Of a DNA stretch of 64,000 nucleotides, positions 18,257 to 28,313 are shown piece by piece. The translations under genes were made by a program, and so were the position numbers. The notes beneath the pieces are model-generated. The model saw only the letters and a list, made by a program, of their open reading frames with translations. It was not told the origin of the DNA and ran no database searches. The DNA is from Ideonella dechloratans (GTDB taxonomy: Bacteria; Pseudomonadota; Gammaproteobacteria; Burkholderiales; Burkholderiaceae_C): positions 2,418,001-2,482,000 of the forward strand of contig NZ_CP088081.1 of assembly GCF_021049305.1 (NCBI RefSeq), written 5' to 3'. The first letter of the stretch is position 1, and each line of letters opens with the position of its first letter.

Positions 18257-18852
18257 GCCAGCGACCGTTCTCGGTGTGCGTGTACTGTGGCTCCCGTCCT
18301 GGCAGCCAGGCGGTCTACGCGGACAGCGCCAAGCGCCTGGGCACCGAACTGGGGCGGCGAGGCTGGCGCCTGGTCTACGGCGGCGGGCACGTCGGGCTGA
18401 TGGGCATCGTGGCCGATGCCGCCCTGGCAGCCGGCGCGCCCGTGCTGGGCGTCATCCCGCAGCGCCTGCAGGCCCGCGAGGTGGGCCACCGGGGTCTGAC
18501 CGAGCTGGTGGTGGTGGACAACATGCACCAGCGCAAGCAACGCATGGCCGAGGAGGCTGACGCCTTCATCGCGCTGCCGGGCGGGCTGGGCACCTTCGAG
18601 GAACTCTTCGAGGTGTGGACCTGGCACCACCTGGGCTACCACAGCAAGCCCATCGGCCTGCTGAACGTGGCCGGCTTCTACCAGCCGCTGCTGGATTTCA
18701 TGGCCGCGGCCCACAACCAGGGCTTTATCGACGCCAGCCAGCAACAGGCGCTGACGGTGGATGACACCCCTGGCCGCCTGCTGGACCGCATCGCCGCCCG
18801 CGCCGGCCTGCCGGGGCAACCCTCAGGCACCGAGGACTACTCCGCCATCTGA
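18253..18852 (+). CDS. LOG family protein (TIGR00730; cytokinin-type 5'-monophosphate phosphoribohydrolase)
   Basis: Rossmann-fold enzyme of the Lonely Guy family; bacterial members hydrolyse nucleoside 5'-monophosphates to base and ribose 5-phosphate. 199 residues. The signature [16 protein letters not shown] holds the catalytic Glu and phosphate-binding Gly run; [10 protein letters not shown] and an Arg-Lys stretch ([15 protein letters not shown]) complete the site. It ends 13 bp from the convergent glnB stop. Once misnamed lysine decarboxylase; that activity is not supported by the motif. Confidence 0.9.
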   Translation: MSQRPFSVCVYCGSRPGSQAVYADSAKRLGTELGRRGWRLVYGGGHVGLMGIVADAALAAGAPVLGVIPQRLQAREVGHRGLTELVVVDNMHQRKQRMAEEADAFIALPGGLGTFEELFEVWTWHHLGYHSKPIGLLNVAGFYQPLLDFMAAAHNQGFIDASQQQALTVDDTPGRLLDRIAARAGLPGQPSGTEDYSAI

Positions 18853-18865
18853 GGCGGCGTCAGGC

Positions 18866-19249
<384 letters not shown>

Positions 19250-20950
19250 TTAAGCACGGAACTTCGACGTGATCGGATAGCGCCAATCCCGCCCGAATGC
19301 CCTGTGGGTGATTCGGATGCCCACCGGCGCCTGGCGGCGCTTGTACTCGTTGATCTTGATGAGCCGGGTGACCCTTTCGACATCGGCACGCGCAAAGCCC
19401 GCCGCGACGATCTCCTCGATGCCCTGGTCCTCTTCCATGTAGCGCGCCAGGATGGCGTCCAGCACCTCGTAGGGCGGCAGGCTGTCCTGGTCGGTCTGGT
19501 CCGGCCGCAGTTCGGCCGAGGGCGGCCGGGTGATGATGCGCTCCGGGATCACCGGCCCGATGCTGCCATCGGCGCGCCGGGTCGGCTGGCGGTTCTTCCA
19601 CTCGGCCAGACGGTAGACCAGGGTCTTGGCCACGTCCTTGATGACGGCGAAGCCGCCCGCCATGTCGCCGTAGAGCGTGCAGTAGCCGGTGGCCATCTCG
19701 CTCTTGTTGCCGGTGGTCAGCACGATGGACCCGGTCTTGTTCGACAGGGCCATCAGCAGGGTGCCGCGGATGCGGGCCTGGATGTTCTCCTCGGTCGTGT
19801 CCTCCGGCAGGCCGGCGAACTGGGCCGCCAGCGCCTGCTTGAAACCGTCGAACACCGGGGAAATGGCGATCTCGTCGTAACGCACGCCCAGGCGCTCGGC
19901 CATGTCGCGGGCGTCCAGCCAGGAAATGTCCGCCGTGTAGGGCGAGGGCATCATCACCGCCCGCACCTTGTCGGCCCCCAGGGCGTCCACCGCAATGGCC
20001 AGCACCAGGGCCGAATCGATGCCACCGGACAAGCCGATGATGGCGCCGGGAAAGCCGTTCTTGCCGATGTAGTCGCGCACACCCATCACCAAGGCCTGCC
20101 AGGCCTGGCCCTCCAGCGGCGGCAGGGGGGCCAGCGGGCCGCTGACACGGCCATCGGCGCTCACCGTCACCACCAGCGTGGCCGGCTCGAAGCTGGGCGC
20201 GCGGGCGCCCACCAGGCCCTGGGCATCCAGCGCGAAGGAGGCGCCGTCGAACACCACCTCGTCCTGGCCACCGACCAGGTGGGCATAGAGCAAGGGCAGA
20301 CCCACCGCGCGCGCGCGCTGGGCCATGCGCGACTCGCGCTCGCCGTGCTTGTCCAGATGGAAGGGCGAGGCGTTGAGCACGCAAAGAACCTGGGCGCCAG
20401 CGGCCTTGGCGGCCTGGGCCGGCTCGTCGAACCAGGCATCCTCGCAGATCAACAGGCCGCAGCGCAGCCCGCCCACCTCGAAGACGACCGGCCCGCAGCC
20501 GGCATCCCGCCCGGAGGCGAAATAGCGTCGTTCGTCGAAGACCTGGTAGTTGGGCAGCTCGCGCTTGCAGTAGGTGGCCAACACCCGTCCCCCTGCCAAC
20601 ACCGAGGCCGCATTGAAGCGCCGCGGCAGGGAATAGGACTTCGACCTAACATCCTCCTGAGCATCCCAGTCCTGCGGGTGGCCGACGACCACGTGCAAGC
20701 CGGCGCAATCGGCCAGCTCGGCCGCCAGCTCGCGCAGGGTGCGGGCGCAGGCCGCCATGAAGGCCGGGCGCAGCAGCAGGTCCTCGGGCGGGTAGCCCGT
20801 CAGCGCCAGCTCGGGCGCCAGCACCAGCTGGGCGCCCTGCGCATGGGCCTCGCGGGCAGCCTGGGCGATCAGGCGGGCATTGCCGGCCAGGTCGCCGACG
20901 GTGGCGTTGATCTGGGCCAGGGCGACGGAAAGGGAGACCGGAGAGGACAT
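19250..20950 (-). CDS. nadE: Glutamine-dependent NAD+ synthetase
   Basis: Final step of NAD synthesis. 566 residues with two domains. The N-terminal nitrilase-like glutaminase (about 1-255) has catalytic Glu in LAPELALTGYPPED, Lys in CKRELPNYQVFDE and Cys in LLICEDAWF (near 168). The C-terminal ammonia-dependent synthetase has the P-loop IGLSGGIDSALVLAIA (near 305). The start codon overlaps the divergent start of the next gene within a single CATG (20948-20951), leaving no separate 5' spacer and no visible Shine-Dalgarno. A TGTGATAAT -10-like element lies about 20-30 bp upstream, inside the divergent gene. Confidence 0.96.
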   Translation of the reverse strand: MSSPVSLSVALAQINATVGDLAGNARLIAQAAREAHAQGAQLVLAPELALTGYPPEDLLLRPAFMAACARTLRELAAELADCAGLHVVVGHPQDWDAQEDVRSKSYSLPRRFNAASVLAGGRVLATYCKRELPNYQVFDERRYFASGRDAGCGPVVFEVGGLRCGLLICEDAWFDEPAQAAKAAGAQVLCVLNASPFHLDKHGERESRMAQRARAVGLPLLYAHLVGGQDEVVFDGASFALDAQGLVGARAPSFEPATLVVTVSADGRVSGPLAPLPPLEGQAWQALVMGVRDYIGKNGFPGAIIGLSGGIDSALVLAIAVDALGADKVRAVMMPSPYTADISWLDARDMAERLGVRYDEIAISPVFDGFKQALAAQFAGLPEDTTEENIQARIRGTLLMALSNKTGSIVLTTGNKSEMATGYCTLYGDMAGGFAVIKDVAKTLVYRLAEWKNRQPTRRADGSIGPVIPERIITRPPSAELRPDQTDQDSLPPYEVLDAILARYMEEDQGIEEIVAAGFARADVERVTRLIKINEYKRRQAPVGIRITHRAFGRDWRYPITSKFRA

Positions 20951-22133
20951 GGCAGACGAGGGAAAAGACGCGTCGGATTATCACATCGGGGTTCATGCCC
21001 ATCCCGACGAACTGGACGCCATCGCGTGGGACGCCCTGCTCGCGCAGCAGGCCCGGCCCACGCCCTTCATGCGCCATGCCTATCTGCGCGCCCTGGTGGC
21101 GTCCGGCAGCGCCACGGCGGACACCGGCTGGGCGCCCGTCTTCTTCAGCCTGCACCGGGCAGGCCGCCTGGTGGGCGCCACGGCTGCCTGGCTGAAGAGC
21201 CACTCCTATGGCGAGTACGTCTTCGACTGGGCCTGGGCCGATGCCTATGCCCGCCATGGGCTGGACTACTACCCCAAGCTGCTCGACGCCGTGCCTTTCA
21301 CGCCGGTGCCGGGCAGCCGCTTGCTGGCCGAAGACGACACGGCCCGCCGCCTGCTGCTGCGCACCCTGCGGCAGTGGGCCCAGCAGACCGGGCTGTCCTC
21401 GGCCCATCTGCTCTTCCTGGACGAGGACGAGCAAGCCCTCGCCCAGGCGGAGGGCTACATGCTGCGCCAGGGGGTGCAGTTCCACTGGCACAACCGGCCC
21501 GACACGCCCTACGCGGATTTCGCCGAATTCCTGGCCACTCTGCAGCGCGAGAAGCGCAAGAAGATCCAGCAGGAGCGCCGCAAGGTGGAAGCCAGCGGCG
21601 TGCAGTTCCGGGTGCGGGAGGGCACGCAGATCAGCGAAGCCGACTGGGACTTCTTCCACCACTGCTACCGCCTCACCTACCGGGCGCACCGGTCCACGCC
21701 CTACCTGAGCCGGGACTTCTTCACCCGCATGGCCCGCGAGTTGCCGGCCCACTGGCTGATGTTCATCGCCGAGCGTGCCGGCGCGCCGGTGGCGGTGTCC
21801 CTCCTGGCCATCGACCGCGCCCGCGGCGCCGCCTGGGGCCGCTACTGGGGCGCCACCGAGACGATCGACTGCCTGCACTTCGAGGCCTGCTACTACCAGC
21901 CCCTGGCCTGGTGCATCGACCAGGGCTTCCGGCGCTTCGAAGGCGGTGCCCAGGGCGAGCACAAGATGGCCCGGGGCCTCTTGCCGGTGCGCACCGCCTC
22001 CGCCCATTGGCTGGCCCACCCCGAATTCTCCCGTGCGGTGGAGGACTTCCTGGCCCGGGAGGGCGCGGGCATGGCGGGCTACCTGGACGAGCTGCGCGAA
22101 CGCAACCCCTTCAAGACGACCACCCCCGAGTGA
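20949..22133 (+). CDS. GNAT/FemAB-like N-acyltransferase (DUF482 type)
   Basis: 394 residues, ATG with GGAGAGGAC upstream. Recognised as the COG3146-type family of predicted N-acyltransferases: YGEYVFDWAWADAYARHGLDYYPKLL in the first third, FLATLQREKRKKIQQERRKV in the middle, and CLHFEACYYQPLAWCIDQG with FEGGAQGEHKMARGLLP near the C-terminus. Two GNAT-like lobes as in FemAB enzymes are likely. The substrate is unknown; the name peptidogalycan biosynthesis protein in databases is a prediction. Divergent from nadE with overlapping start codons. Confidence 0.85.
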   Translation: MADEGKDASDYHIGVHAHPDELDAIAWDALLAQQARPTPFMRHAYLRALVASGSATADTGWAPVFFSLHRAGRLVGATAAWLKSHSYGEYVFDWAWADAYARHGLDYYPKLLDAVPFTPVPGSRLLAEDDTARRLLLRTLRQWAQQTGLSSAHLLFLDEDEQALAQAEGYMLRQGVQFHWHNRPDTPYADFAEFLATLQREKRKKIQQERRKVEASGVQFRVREGTQISEADWDFFHHCYRLTYRAHRSTPYLSRDFFTRMARELPAHWLMFIAERAGAPVAVSLLAIDRARGAAWGRYWGATETIDCLHFEACYYQPLAWCIDQGFRRFEGGAQGEHKMARGLLPVRTASAHWLAHPEFSRAVEDFLAREGAGMAGYLDELRERNPFKTTTPE

Positions 22134-22143
22134 CGCCGCCATG

Positions 22144-22176
22144 AAAAAAGCCGCCAGGGTGTCCCCGGGCGGCTTT
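22144..22176. terminator. Intrinsic terminator between the acyltransferase gene and ppa
   Basis: A 9-bp stem AAAGCCGCC with GGCGGCTTT around a GC-rich loop. On the minus strand it is followed by a T-run and fits ppa best; on the plus strand the tail is only TTTCATC, so it is a weaker stop for the acyltransferase gene. Confidence 0.8.
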
Positions 22177-22216
22177 CATCTCGGATCGCGCCAAAGCGCG
22201 ACCCAGCGCGCATCGA

Positions 22217-22750
22217 TCAGGCCTTGTCGGCGTAGCGCTTGAGACCGTCGGTGATCTCGGTCTTGGCCGCTGCGGCGTCCAGCCAGCCTTCCACCTTCAC
22301 CCACTTGCCCTTCTCCAGGTCCTTGTAGTGCTCGAAGAAGTGCTGGATCTGCTTGAGCACCAGCTCGTTCAGGTCTTCCAGCTTGGTGATGTGGGCGTGG
22401 CTGGGCAGCAGCTTCTCGGTGGGCAGCGCCAGCAGCTTGGCGTCGCCGCCGGCCTCATCGGTCATGTTCAGCATGCCGATGGCACGGCAGGTGACCACCG
22501 AGCCCGCCACCAGCGGGAAGGGGGTGATGACCAGCACATCCACCGGGTCGCCGTCGGCTGCCAGGGTCTGGGGGATGAAGCCGTAGTTGCACGGGTAGTG
22601 CATGGCCGTGCCCATGAAACGGTCCACGAACAGCGCGCCGGACTCCTTGTCCACCTCGTACTTGACGGGATCGGCGTTGGCCGGGATCTCGATGATGACG
22701 TTGAATTGCTCGGGGGCCTTGGCGCCCGGGGTCACATTGTTCAGGCTCAT
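22217..22750 (-). CDS. ppa: Inorganic pyrophosphatase (family I)
   Basis: Cytoplasmic Mg-dependent hydrolysis of pyrophosphate, pulling biosynthetic reactions forward. 177 residues from [18 protein letters not shown]; a longer frame to 22837 is not needed. The family signature DGDPVDVLV with its metal-binding Asp residues is present, along with [17 protein letters not shown] and [15 protein letters not shown]. Monocistronic, divergent from aat. Confidence 0.97.
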   Translation of the reverse strand: MSLNNVTPGAKAPEQFNVIIEIPANADPVKYEVDKESGALFVDRFMGTAMHYPCNYGFIPQTLAADGDPVDVLVITPFPLVAGSVVTCRAIGMLNMTDEAGGDAKLLALPTEKLLPSHAHITKLEDLNELVLKQIQHFFEHYKDLEKGKWVKVEGWLDAAAAKTEITDGLKRYADKA

Positions 22751-22851
22751 GCTGGTCTCGGTGGTGTGAGGAAGGGAACGGGATTGGGGCGACATTCTAC
22801 GGATGCCGGCCAACGCCAGCTGACCGGGCCAAGCCACGATATGCTGCGCGC

Positions 22852-23619
22852 ATGCAGCTGCCCTGGCTTGGCGAGCACACCCCCTTCCCCCCCACGCTGG
22901 CGGCGCTGGGGCCGGACAGCGACGCCCCGGGCCTGCTGGCGGCCGGCGGCGGGCTGGACGTGCCCCGCCTGCGCGAGGCCTACCGCCATGGCATCTTCCC
23001 CTGGTATGGCGAGGGCCAGCCCATCCTGTGGTGGAGCCCGGACCCGCGCATGGTGCTGCCGGTGGACGAGTTCCGCCTGAGCCGCTCGCTGCGCAAGACG
23101 ATCCAGAAATTCCTGGCCACGCCGGGCTGCGAGATCCGCTTCGACCACGATTTCCGGGCGGTGATCACCGCCTGCGCCCAGACCCCCCGCGAGGGCCAGC
23201 CGGGCACCTGGATCGTGCCGGAGATGGTGGAGGCCTACGTCCGGCTGCACCTGGCCGGCCACGCCCACAGCGTGGAAACCTGGATCGACGGCCGGCTGGC
23301 CGGCGGGCTCTACGGCATCGGCCTGGGCCGCATGTTCTTCGGCGAATCGATGTTCGCCTGGCGCACCGATGCCTCGAAGATCGCCCTGGCCGCGCTGGTG
23401 GCCTTCTGCCGGGCTGAGCAGATCGGGATGATCGACTGCCAGCAGCACACCCAGCACCTGGCCAGCCTGGGCGCGCGCCTGCTGCCCCGCCCCCAGTTCG
23501 AGGGCCATCTGGCCGCCACGGTGGATGCGCCACCGCCCTGGCGCTGGTCCTATGATCGGGCCCATTGGGCGCGGCTGGGCATCGCCGTGCCCCCTTCGCT
23601 GGCCCAGAACATGCCGTGA
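22852..23619 (+). CDS. aat: Leucyl/phenylalanyl-tRNA--protein transferase
   Basis: Adds Leu or Phe from tRNA to N-terminal Arg/Lys, creating N-degrons read by ClpS-ClpAP. 255 residues. Hallmarks: [20 protein letters not shown] near the N-terminus, [18 protein letters not shown], and [20 protein letters not shown]. The C-terminal segment [18 protein letters not shown] completes the family pattern. The stop overlaps the next gene (GTGA), so both aminoacyl-protein transferases are co-expressed. Confidence 0.97.
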   Translation: MQLPWLGEHTPFPPTLAALGPDSDAPGLLAAGGGLDVPRLREAYRHGIFPWYGEGQPILWWSPDPRMVLPVDEFRLSRSLRKTIQKFLATPGCEIRFDHDFRAVITACAQTPREGQPGTWIVPEMVEAYVRLHLAGHAHSVETWIDGRLAGGLYGIGLGRMFFGESMFAWRTDASKIALAALVAFCRAEQIGMIDCQQHTQHLASLGARLLPRPQFEGHLAATVDAPPPWRWSYDRAHWARLGIAVPPSLAQNMP

Positions 23620-24374
23620 CCCACCCGAAAGAGCTTCCGTTCTCCTCGCTGCAGTTCTACGCCACGGCGCCCTACCCGTGCAGCTACCTGCCGGACCAGA
23701 CGGCGCGTTCCCAGGTGGCCACGCCCAGCCACCTGATCCACGCTGAAACCTATTCCGCCCTGGTGGCCTGCGGCTTCCGCCGCAGCGGCCTGTTCACCTA
23801 CCGCCCCCATTGCGACCAGTGCCAGGCCTGCGTGCCGCTGCGCATCCCGGTGGAGCGCTTCGAGCCCGACCGGAGCCAGCGCCGGGCCCGTGCGGCGCAT
23901 CAGCAGTTGCGCAGCCGTGTCGCCCGGCTGGGTTTCTCGGAAGAACATTACGCGCTGTATCTGCGTTACCAGGCCGCCCGCCACGCTGGCGGCGGCATGG
24001 ACCAGGACAGCGTGGACCAGTACACCCAGTTTCTGCTGCAAAGCCGCGTCAACTCCCGCCTGGTGGAGTTCCGGGAGCCAGCCGAACAGGGCCCCGGCGT
24101 CCTGCGCATGGTCTCCATCGTCGACATCCTGGCCGATGGCCTGTCGGCGGTCTACACCTTCTACGACCCTGACGCGCCGGGCAGCTACGGCACCTACGGC
24201 GTGCTCTGGCAGATCGAGCAGACCCGCCAACTCAAGCTGCCCTACCTCTATCTGGGCTACTGGATCGCCCAGAGCCCGAAGATGGCCTACAAGACCCGTT
24301 TTCGCCCCCATCAGCTGCTGGTGGGTGAACGCTGGGTCGATGCCCCACCGGCCGGTCGGTCGGCCCCCACCTGA
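23616..24374 (+). CDS. bpt: Aspartate/glutamate leucyltransferase (arginyltransferase family)
   Basis: Bacterial protein transferase that leucylates N-terminal Asp/Glu, the second branch of the N-degron pathway. 252 residues; the GTG at 23616 overlaps the aat stop by 4 bp. The Cys cluster [17 protein letters not shown] is the ATE1/Bpt N-terminal signature. [43 protein letters not shown] and [14 protein letters not shown] follow the family pattern. Together with aat this forms a complete tagging module; clpS and clpA are not in view. Confidence 0.95.
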   Translation: MTHPKELPFSSLQFYATAPYPCSYLPDQTARSQVATPSHLIHAETYSALVACGFRRSGLFTYRPHCDQCQACVPLRIPVERFEPDRSQRRARAAHQQLRSRVARLGFSEEHYALYLRYQAARHAGGGMDQDSVDQYTQFLLQSRVNSRLVEFREPAEQGPGVLRMVSIVDILADGLSAVYTFYDPDAPGSYGTYGVLWQIEQTRQLKLPYLYLGYWIAQSPKMAYKTRFRPHQLLVGERWVDAPPAGRSAPT

Positions 24375-24469
24375 GCTTCGTCGCCCCGGGCTGCAGTTCG
24401 TCGCACGAGCGCTTGCGGCCGAGCGCGTGTCCGCTAGCCTGTCGGCTTCACCCCATCAGGACGTTCACC

Positions 24470-25219
24470 ATGCCCACCCTGTCGCGTCGCCATCTGCTCT
24501 CCTTGCCCCTGTTCGCCGCCACCCTGGCCTTGTCGACAGGGGCTCACGCCTGGTCCTGGAGCCCGGTTGGTGCGATCGAAGGCTCCGGCAAGGTGATCGA
24601 GGACAGCCGCAGCGTGCCGGCCTTCCAGAAACTGAGACTGGACGGCGGCTTCGATGTCCGGGTGCAGATCGGCGGGCCCGCCAAGGTCGTGGTGCGGGCC
24701 GACGACAACCTGCAGCCGCTCATCGTCACCCGCGTGGAAGGCGACACCCTGGTGGTGGGCACCGAGCAGGAGAAGAACGTGCACAGCCGCAGCAAGGTGC
24801 TGGTGACGGTCACCACCCCCAGCCTCTCTGCCGCCGCCCTGCGCGGCAGCGGCGACCTGACCATCGACGGCGCACGCGGTGGCCCCTTCGAGCTCTCGCT
24901 CAGCGGCTCGGGCGATGTCCGCCTGGGCGGTGCCGACCTGAGCCGGCTGTCGGTGGCGTTGGCCGGCTCGGGCGACGTGCATCTGCAGGGCCGGTCGGAA
25001 ACCGCCAGCCTCTCGATCGCGGGCTCGGGCGACATCTTCGCCGCGGAACTGCAGACCCGCAGCACCAGGATCAGCATCGCTGGCAGCGGGGATGCTGAAG
25101 TGCGGGCCAGCGAGCTGCTGGACGTCAACATCGCCGGCTCCGGCGATGTGCGCTATGCGGGCTCACCACGGGTGCAGCGCCAGCTGGCCGGCTCGGGCGA
25201 CGTTGCCCCCCTGCATTGA
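24470..25219 (+). CDS. Secreted head-GIN domain (DUF2807) protein with GSGD repeats
   Basis: 249 residues. The N-terminus SRRHLLSLPLFAATLALSTG ends in AHA before WSWSP and reads as a signal peptide; the RR may route it through Tat, but the motif is imperfect. The mature chain starts EGSGKVIEDSRSVPAFQKLRLDGGFDVRV, the classic DUF2807 opening. Seven GSGD motifs recur at roughly 18-25 residue spacing, predicting a right-handed beta-helix with a Gly-Ser-Gly-Asp turn on each rung. Function unknown; periplasmic or surface adhesin-like roles have been proposed for the fold. Standalone gene. Confidence 0.85.
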   Translation: MPTLSRRHLLSLPLFAATLALSTGAHAWSWSPVGAIEGSGKVIEDSRSVPAFQKLRLDGGFDVRVQIGGPAKVVVRADDNLQPLIVTRVEGDTLVVGTEQEKNVHSRSKVLVTVTTPSLSAAALRGSGDLTIDGARGGPFELSLSGSGDVRLGGADLSRLSVALAGSGDVHLQGRSETASLSIAGSGDIFAAELQTRSTRISIAGSGDAEVRASELLDVNIAGSGDVRYAGSPRVQRQLAGSGDVAPLH

Positions 25220-25307
25220 CATTGATCTAGCCGCGGGCTCCGCAAGGCCGCGCTGGTTCACAATGCGGTTTTTGACTGGCGGGGGCCCCGGGGTCCCAAT
25301 CAAGGCC

Positions 25308-25658
25308 ATGAACCGCAACCGTGTTTTCCCGCTTCGCTGGCTGCTGCCGCTGAGCCTGTTCGCACTGGGCGCCTGCACCGCTCCCTCGCCGCACGTGCGT
25401 GTCGTGTTCCAGGTGGACGACGCCGGACACTGCCAGATGAACGGCCAGGCCCTGGCCTGTGACCATGCAGGCGCAGAGGCCTCCAGCCACTGGCTGGTGG
25501 CGCAGATCCATGCGGTGCTGCTGCCCTCGCCGCACGCCCCCCAGCCAGCGGTGCAGGCCCTGGATGACAGCCTGCGTGCGGCCCATGTGGCCCATGTGCA
25601 GTTCGGCGACCCCAGCACGTTCAAGTACGACCCGCACGAGAACGGCTTTCACATCTGA
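25308..25658 (+). CDS. Small hypothetical lipoprotein
   Basis: 116 residues with a clear lipoprotein signal (RWLLPLSLFALGAC, lipobox LGAC at about 20-23). The mature part contains two further Cys (HCQMNGQALACDHAG) that could form a disulfide, and His-rich patches near the C-terminus. It has an ExbD/biopolymer-like size but no membrane helix beyond the signal. I do not recognise the family. It sits 36 bp before the phosphorylase gene and may be co-transcribed. Confidence 0.75.
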   Translation: MNRNRVFPLRWLLPLSLFALGACTAPSPHVRVVFQVDDAGHCQMNGQALACDHAGAEASSHWLVAQIHAVLLPSPHAPQPAVQALDDSLRAAHVAHVQFGDPSTFKYDPHENGFHI

Positions 25659-25694
25659 CCTCGGCGGCCGCTCCGAGGCGGCTGCCGCGCGTGC

Positions 25695-27215
25695 ATGACC
25701 AAACTCCAAGATCTCCGCGTGCGCCGGGTCGGCATCGACACCTGGCGCGAGAATGTCGCCTACCTGCACCGCAACTGCGCCGTCGTGCGCGCTGCCGGCT
25801 TCCAGGCCCTGTCCAAGGTGCTGGTCAAGGCCAATGGCGCGGCCATCAACGCCGTGCTCAACGTGGTGGACGACGACTGCATCGTCCAACCCGATGAGCT
25901 GGGTCTGTCCGAGGACGCCTTTGCCCGGCTGAACGTGGACGCCGGGCATCCGGCCCATGTCTCACCGGCCGAGCCTCCGCCCTCCCTGCCCGCGCTGCGG
26001 CGCAAGATCGCCGGCGAGCGGCTGGACCGCAAGGACCTGCACGCCATCATCCGCGACGTGGCCCAGGCCCGCTACTCCAAGATCGAGCTGGCCGCCTTCG
26101 TGGTGGCCACCAACGGCTACGACCTGGAGCGCGACGAGGTGCTCTACCTCACCGAGGCCATGATCGACGTCGGACGCCGCCTGGACTGGCAGCACGCGGT
26201 GCGCGGCGGCCCGGTGGTGGACAAGCACTGCATCGGCGGCATTCCGGGCAACCGCACCTCGATGCTGGTGGTGCCCATCGTCACCGCCCACGGCATGCTG
26301 TGCCCCAAGACCAGCTCGCGCGCCATCACCTCGCCGGCCGGCACGGCCGATACGATGGAGGTGCTGGCCGAGGTGGAACTGCCCTTCGAGCGCCTGCGCC
26401 ACATCGTGCGCGACACCAACGGCTGCCTGGCCTGGGGCGGCACGGCCGGCCTGTCCCCGGCGGACGACATCCTGATCTCGGTGGAGCGACCGCTGGCCAT
26501 CGATTCCCCCGGCCAGATGGTGGCCTCCATCCTCAGCAAGAAGATCGCCGCCGGTTCCACCCATCTGGTGCTGGACATCCCGGTGGGACCCACCGCCAAG
26601 GTGCGCTCCATCGACGCCGCACAGCGGCTGCGCAAGCTGTTCGAATATGTGGCGGGCGCACTGAACCTGCACCTGGACGTGATGATCACCGACGGCAGCC
26701 AGCCCATCGGCCGCGGCATCGGCCCGGTGCTGGAGGCGCGCGACGTGATGCAGGTGCTGCGCAACGAACCCGAGGCCCCCATGGACCTGCGCGAAAAGGC
26801 CCTGCGCCTGGCCGGCCGGGTGATCGAGTTCGACCCCGATGTGCGGGGCGGCGACGGCTGGCGCATCGCGCGCGACATCCTCGAATCGGGTCGCGCCCTG
26901 GCGCAGATGGAGGCCCTGATCGACGCCCAGGGGCGCCGCACCAGCCCCCCCACCCTGGGCGAGCTGACCCACGAAGTCTGCGCCCCGCAGGCCGGCGTGG
27001 TCCGGGCCATCGACAACCTGCAACTGGCCCAGGTGGCCCGCCTGGCCGGCGCCCCCCAGGTGCCCGGTGCCGGCGTGGACCTGCTGTGCAAGGTGGGCGA
27101 TGCGGTGCAGGCCGGCGCGCCGCTGTACCGCATCCATGCCCAGTACCCGGCGGACCTGGGCTTCGCCCGTGACCGTTCGGGCCGCGACAGCGGCTACACC
27201 GTGGGGGCGGCATGA
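25695..27215 (+). CDS. Thymidine-phosphorylase-family protein, AMP-phosphorylase-like
   Basis: 506 residues, much longer than E. coli DeoA (about 440) and matching archaeal AMP phosphorylases (about 503). Residues 1-95 form an extra N-terminal domain; the helical glycosyl-transferase part begins [21 protein letters not shown]. The phosphate-binding stretch is [20 protein letters not shown], followed by [20 protein letters not shown]. The C-terminal PYNP domain includes [10 protein letters not shown]. The archaeal enzyme makes ribose 1,5-bisphosphate from NMPs. The stop overlaps a PRPP-synthetase-like gene by 4 bp, suggesting linked phosphoribosyl metabolism. Substrate choice (AMP versus pyrimidine nucleoside) is inference. 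Confidence 0.87.
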   Translation: MTKLQDLRVRRVGIDTWRENVAYLHRNCAVVRAAGFQALSKVLVKANGAAINAVLNVVDDDCIVQPDELGLSEDAFARLNVDAGHPAHVSPAEPPPSLPALRRKIAGERLDRKDLHAIIRDVAQARYSKIELAAFVVATNGYDLERDEVLYLTEAMIDVGRRLDWQHAVRGGPVVDKHCIGGIPGNRTSMLVVPIVTAHGMLCPKTSSRAITSPAGTADTMEVLAEVELPFERLRHIVRDTNGCLAWGGTAGLSPADDILISVERPLAIDSPGQMVASILSKKIAAGSTHLVLDIPVGPTAKVRSIDAAQRLRKLFEYVAGALNLHLDVMITDGSQPIGRGIGPVLEARDVMQVLRNEPEAPMDLREKALRLAGRVIEFDPDVRGGDGWRIARDILESGRALAQMEALIDAQGRRTSPPTLGELTHEVCAPQAGVVRAIDNLQLAQVARLAGAPQVPGAGVDLLCKVGDAVQAGAPLYRIHAQYPADLGFARDRSGRDSGYTVGAA

Positions 27216-28120
27216 GTCCGCGCTGGCCCTCCGCCACGGCCGTCCTGGCCTTCGAGGACGAGCAGCGCCCCGCCCAGGCCCTGGCCACGGCCCTGGGGCT
27301 GCCCTTGCGCCTCGTCCAGCGCCACCGCTTTCCCGACGGCGAACTCAAACTGACCCTGCCCACGCCACTGCAGGGCACGGTGCTGCTGTACCGCAGTCTG
27401 CACCAGCCCAACGAGAAGCTGGTGGAGTTGCTGATCAGCGCGCCCGCCGCACGGGCACTCGGTGCCGAGCGCCTGCTGCTGGTCTGCCCCTATCTGGCCT
27501 ACATGCGCCAGGACATCGCCTTCCACCCGGGCGAGGCAGTGAGTCAGCGCCACATCGCCGGCCTGCTGGCCGGGCACTTCGACGGCCTGGTGACGGTGGA
27601 CCCGCACCTGCATCGCATCGCCTCGCTGGACGAGGTGATGCCCGGCTGCCGCGCGGTCTCGTTGTCCGCCGCCGGGCTGCTGGGCCGCTGGGTCTGCCAG
27701 CACGTGGGGCAGCCGCTGCTGCTGGGCCCGGACGGCGAAGCCGAGCAATGGGTGCGCGAGGCGGCTTCCGCTTCGGGCTGCGACGGCGCCTGGTGCCTGA
27801 AGGAGCGGCATGGCGACCGCGAGGTGACGGTGCGCCTGCCCGAGGGCATCGACTTCCGCGGATGCGCCGTGGTGCTGATCGACGACATGGCCAGCACCGG
27901 CCGCACCCTGGTGGCCGCGGCTCGGCTGGCCCTGGCCGCCGGTGCCGCCTCGGTGGACGTGGCCGTGACCCACGGCCTGTTCGTCGGTGAGGCCATGGCC
28001 GAACTGGCGGCGGCCGGCGTTCGCCATGTCTGGAGCAGCGACTGCGTACCGCACACCAGCAATGCCATTCCCATGGCACCGCTGCTGGCGCAAGGGGTGG
28101 AAACGGTGCTGGCCGGCTGA
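27212..28120 (+). CDS. Ribose-phosphate pyrophosphokinase-like protein (divergent PRPP synthetase)
   Basis: 302 residues with the two-lobed PRPP synthetase fold. Matches to the family: [13 protein letters not shown] (F-x-D-G-E), [13 protein letters not shown] (usual Y-x-x-x-R-Q-D), VDPHLHRI (D-x-H), [12 protein letters not shown] in place of the K-R-R loop, and the PRPP-binding loop [17 protein letters not shown]. The loop has MAST in place of the usual IVDT, and the catalytic K-R region is altered. It is therefore not the housekeeping Prs. Overlapped with the AMP-phosphorylase-like gene, it may use or make ribose 1,5-bisphosphate or PRPP. Confidence 0.85.
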   Translation: MSPRWPSATAVLAFEDEQRPAQALATALGLPLRLVQRHRFPDGELKLTLPTPLQGTVLLYRSLHQPNEKLVELLISAPAARALGAERLLLVCPYLAYMRQDIAFHPGEAVSQRHIAGLLAGHFDGLVTVDPHLHRIASLDEVMPGCRAVSLSAAGLLGRWVCQHVGQPLLLGPDGEAEQWVREAASASGCDGAWCLKERHGDREVTVRLPEGIDFRGCAVVLIDDMASTGRTLVAAARLALAAGAASVDVAVTHGLFVGEAMAELAAAGVRHVWSSDCVPHTSNAIPMAPLLAQGVETVLAG

Positions 28121-28151
28121 TCCCGCCCCGGGGGCCGCGCGCACGCCCCCC

Positions 28152-28191
28152 CCAGAAACAACAACACCCCGGCGCCTGAGGCTGCGGGGTG
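28152..28191 (-). terminator. Intrinsic terminator of the tRNA-Val pair
   Basis: On the minus strand a 7-bp stem CACCCCG with CGGGGTG encloses a 13-nt loop and is followed by TTGTTGTTT. It lies about 20 bp past the last tRNA. Confidence 0.75.
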
Positions 28192-28211
28192 CGTTGAAAG
28201 ACTGGAGACTT

Positions 28212-28286
28212 TGGTGGGCGGTGCAGGGTTCGAACCTGCGACCCCTGCCGTGTGAAGGCAGTGCTCTACCGCTGAGCTAACCGCCC
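28212..28286 (-). tRNA. tRNA-Val (anticodon CAC)
   Basis: 75 nt with encoded CCA. Acceptor GGGCGGT pairs with ACCGCCC, discriminator A. The anticodon stem CTGCC/GGCAG closes the loop TTCACAC with anticodon CAC (codon GTG); T-arm GGTTCGAACC is present. Second of two copies; differs from the upstream copy by one base in the D-loop. Confidence 0.97.
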
Positions 28287-28313
28287 GGTCTGCGGGTCTG
28301 GCTGAAGCGAATC

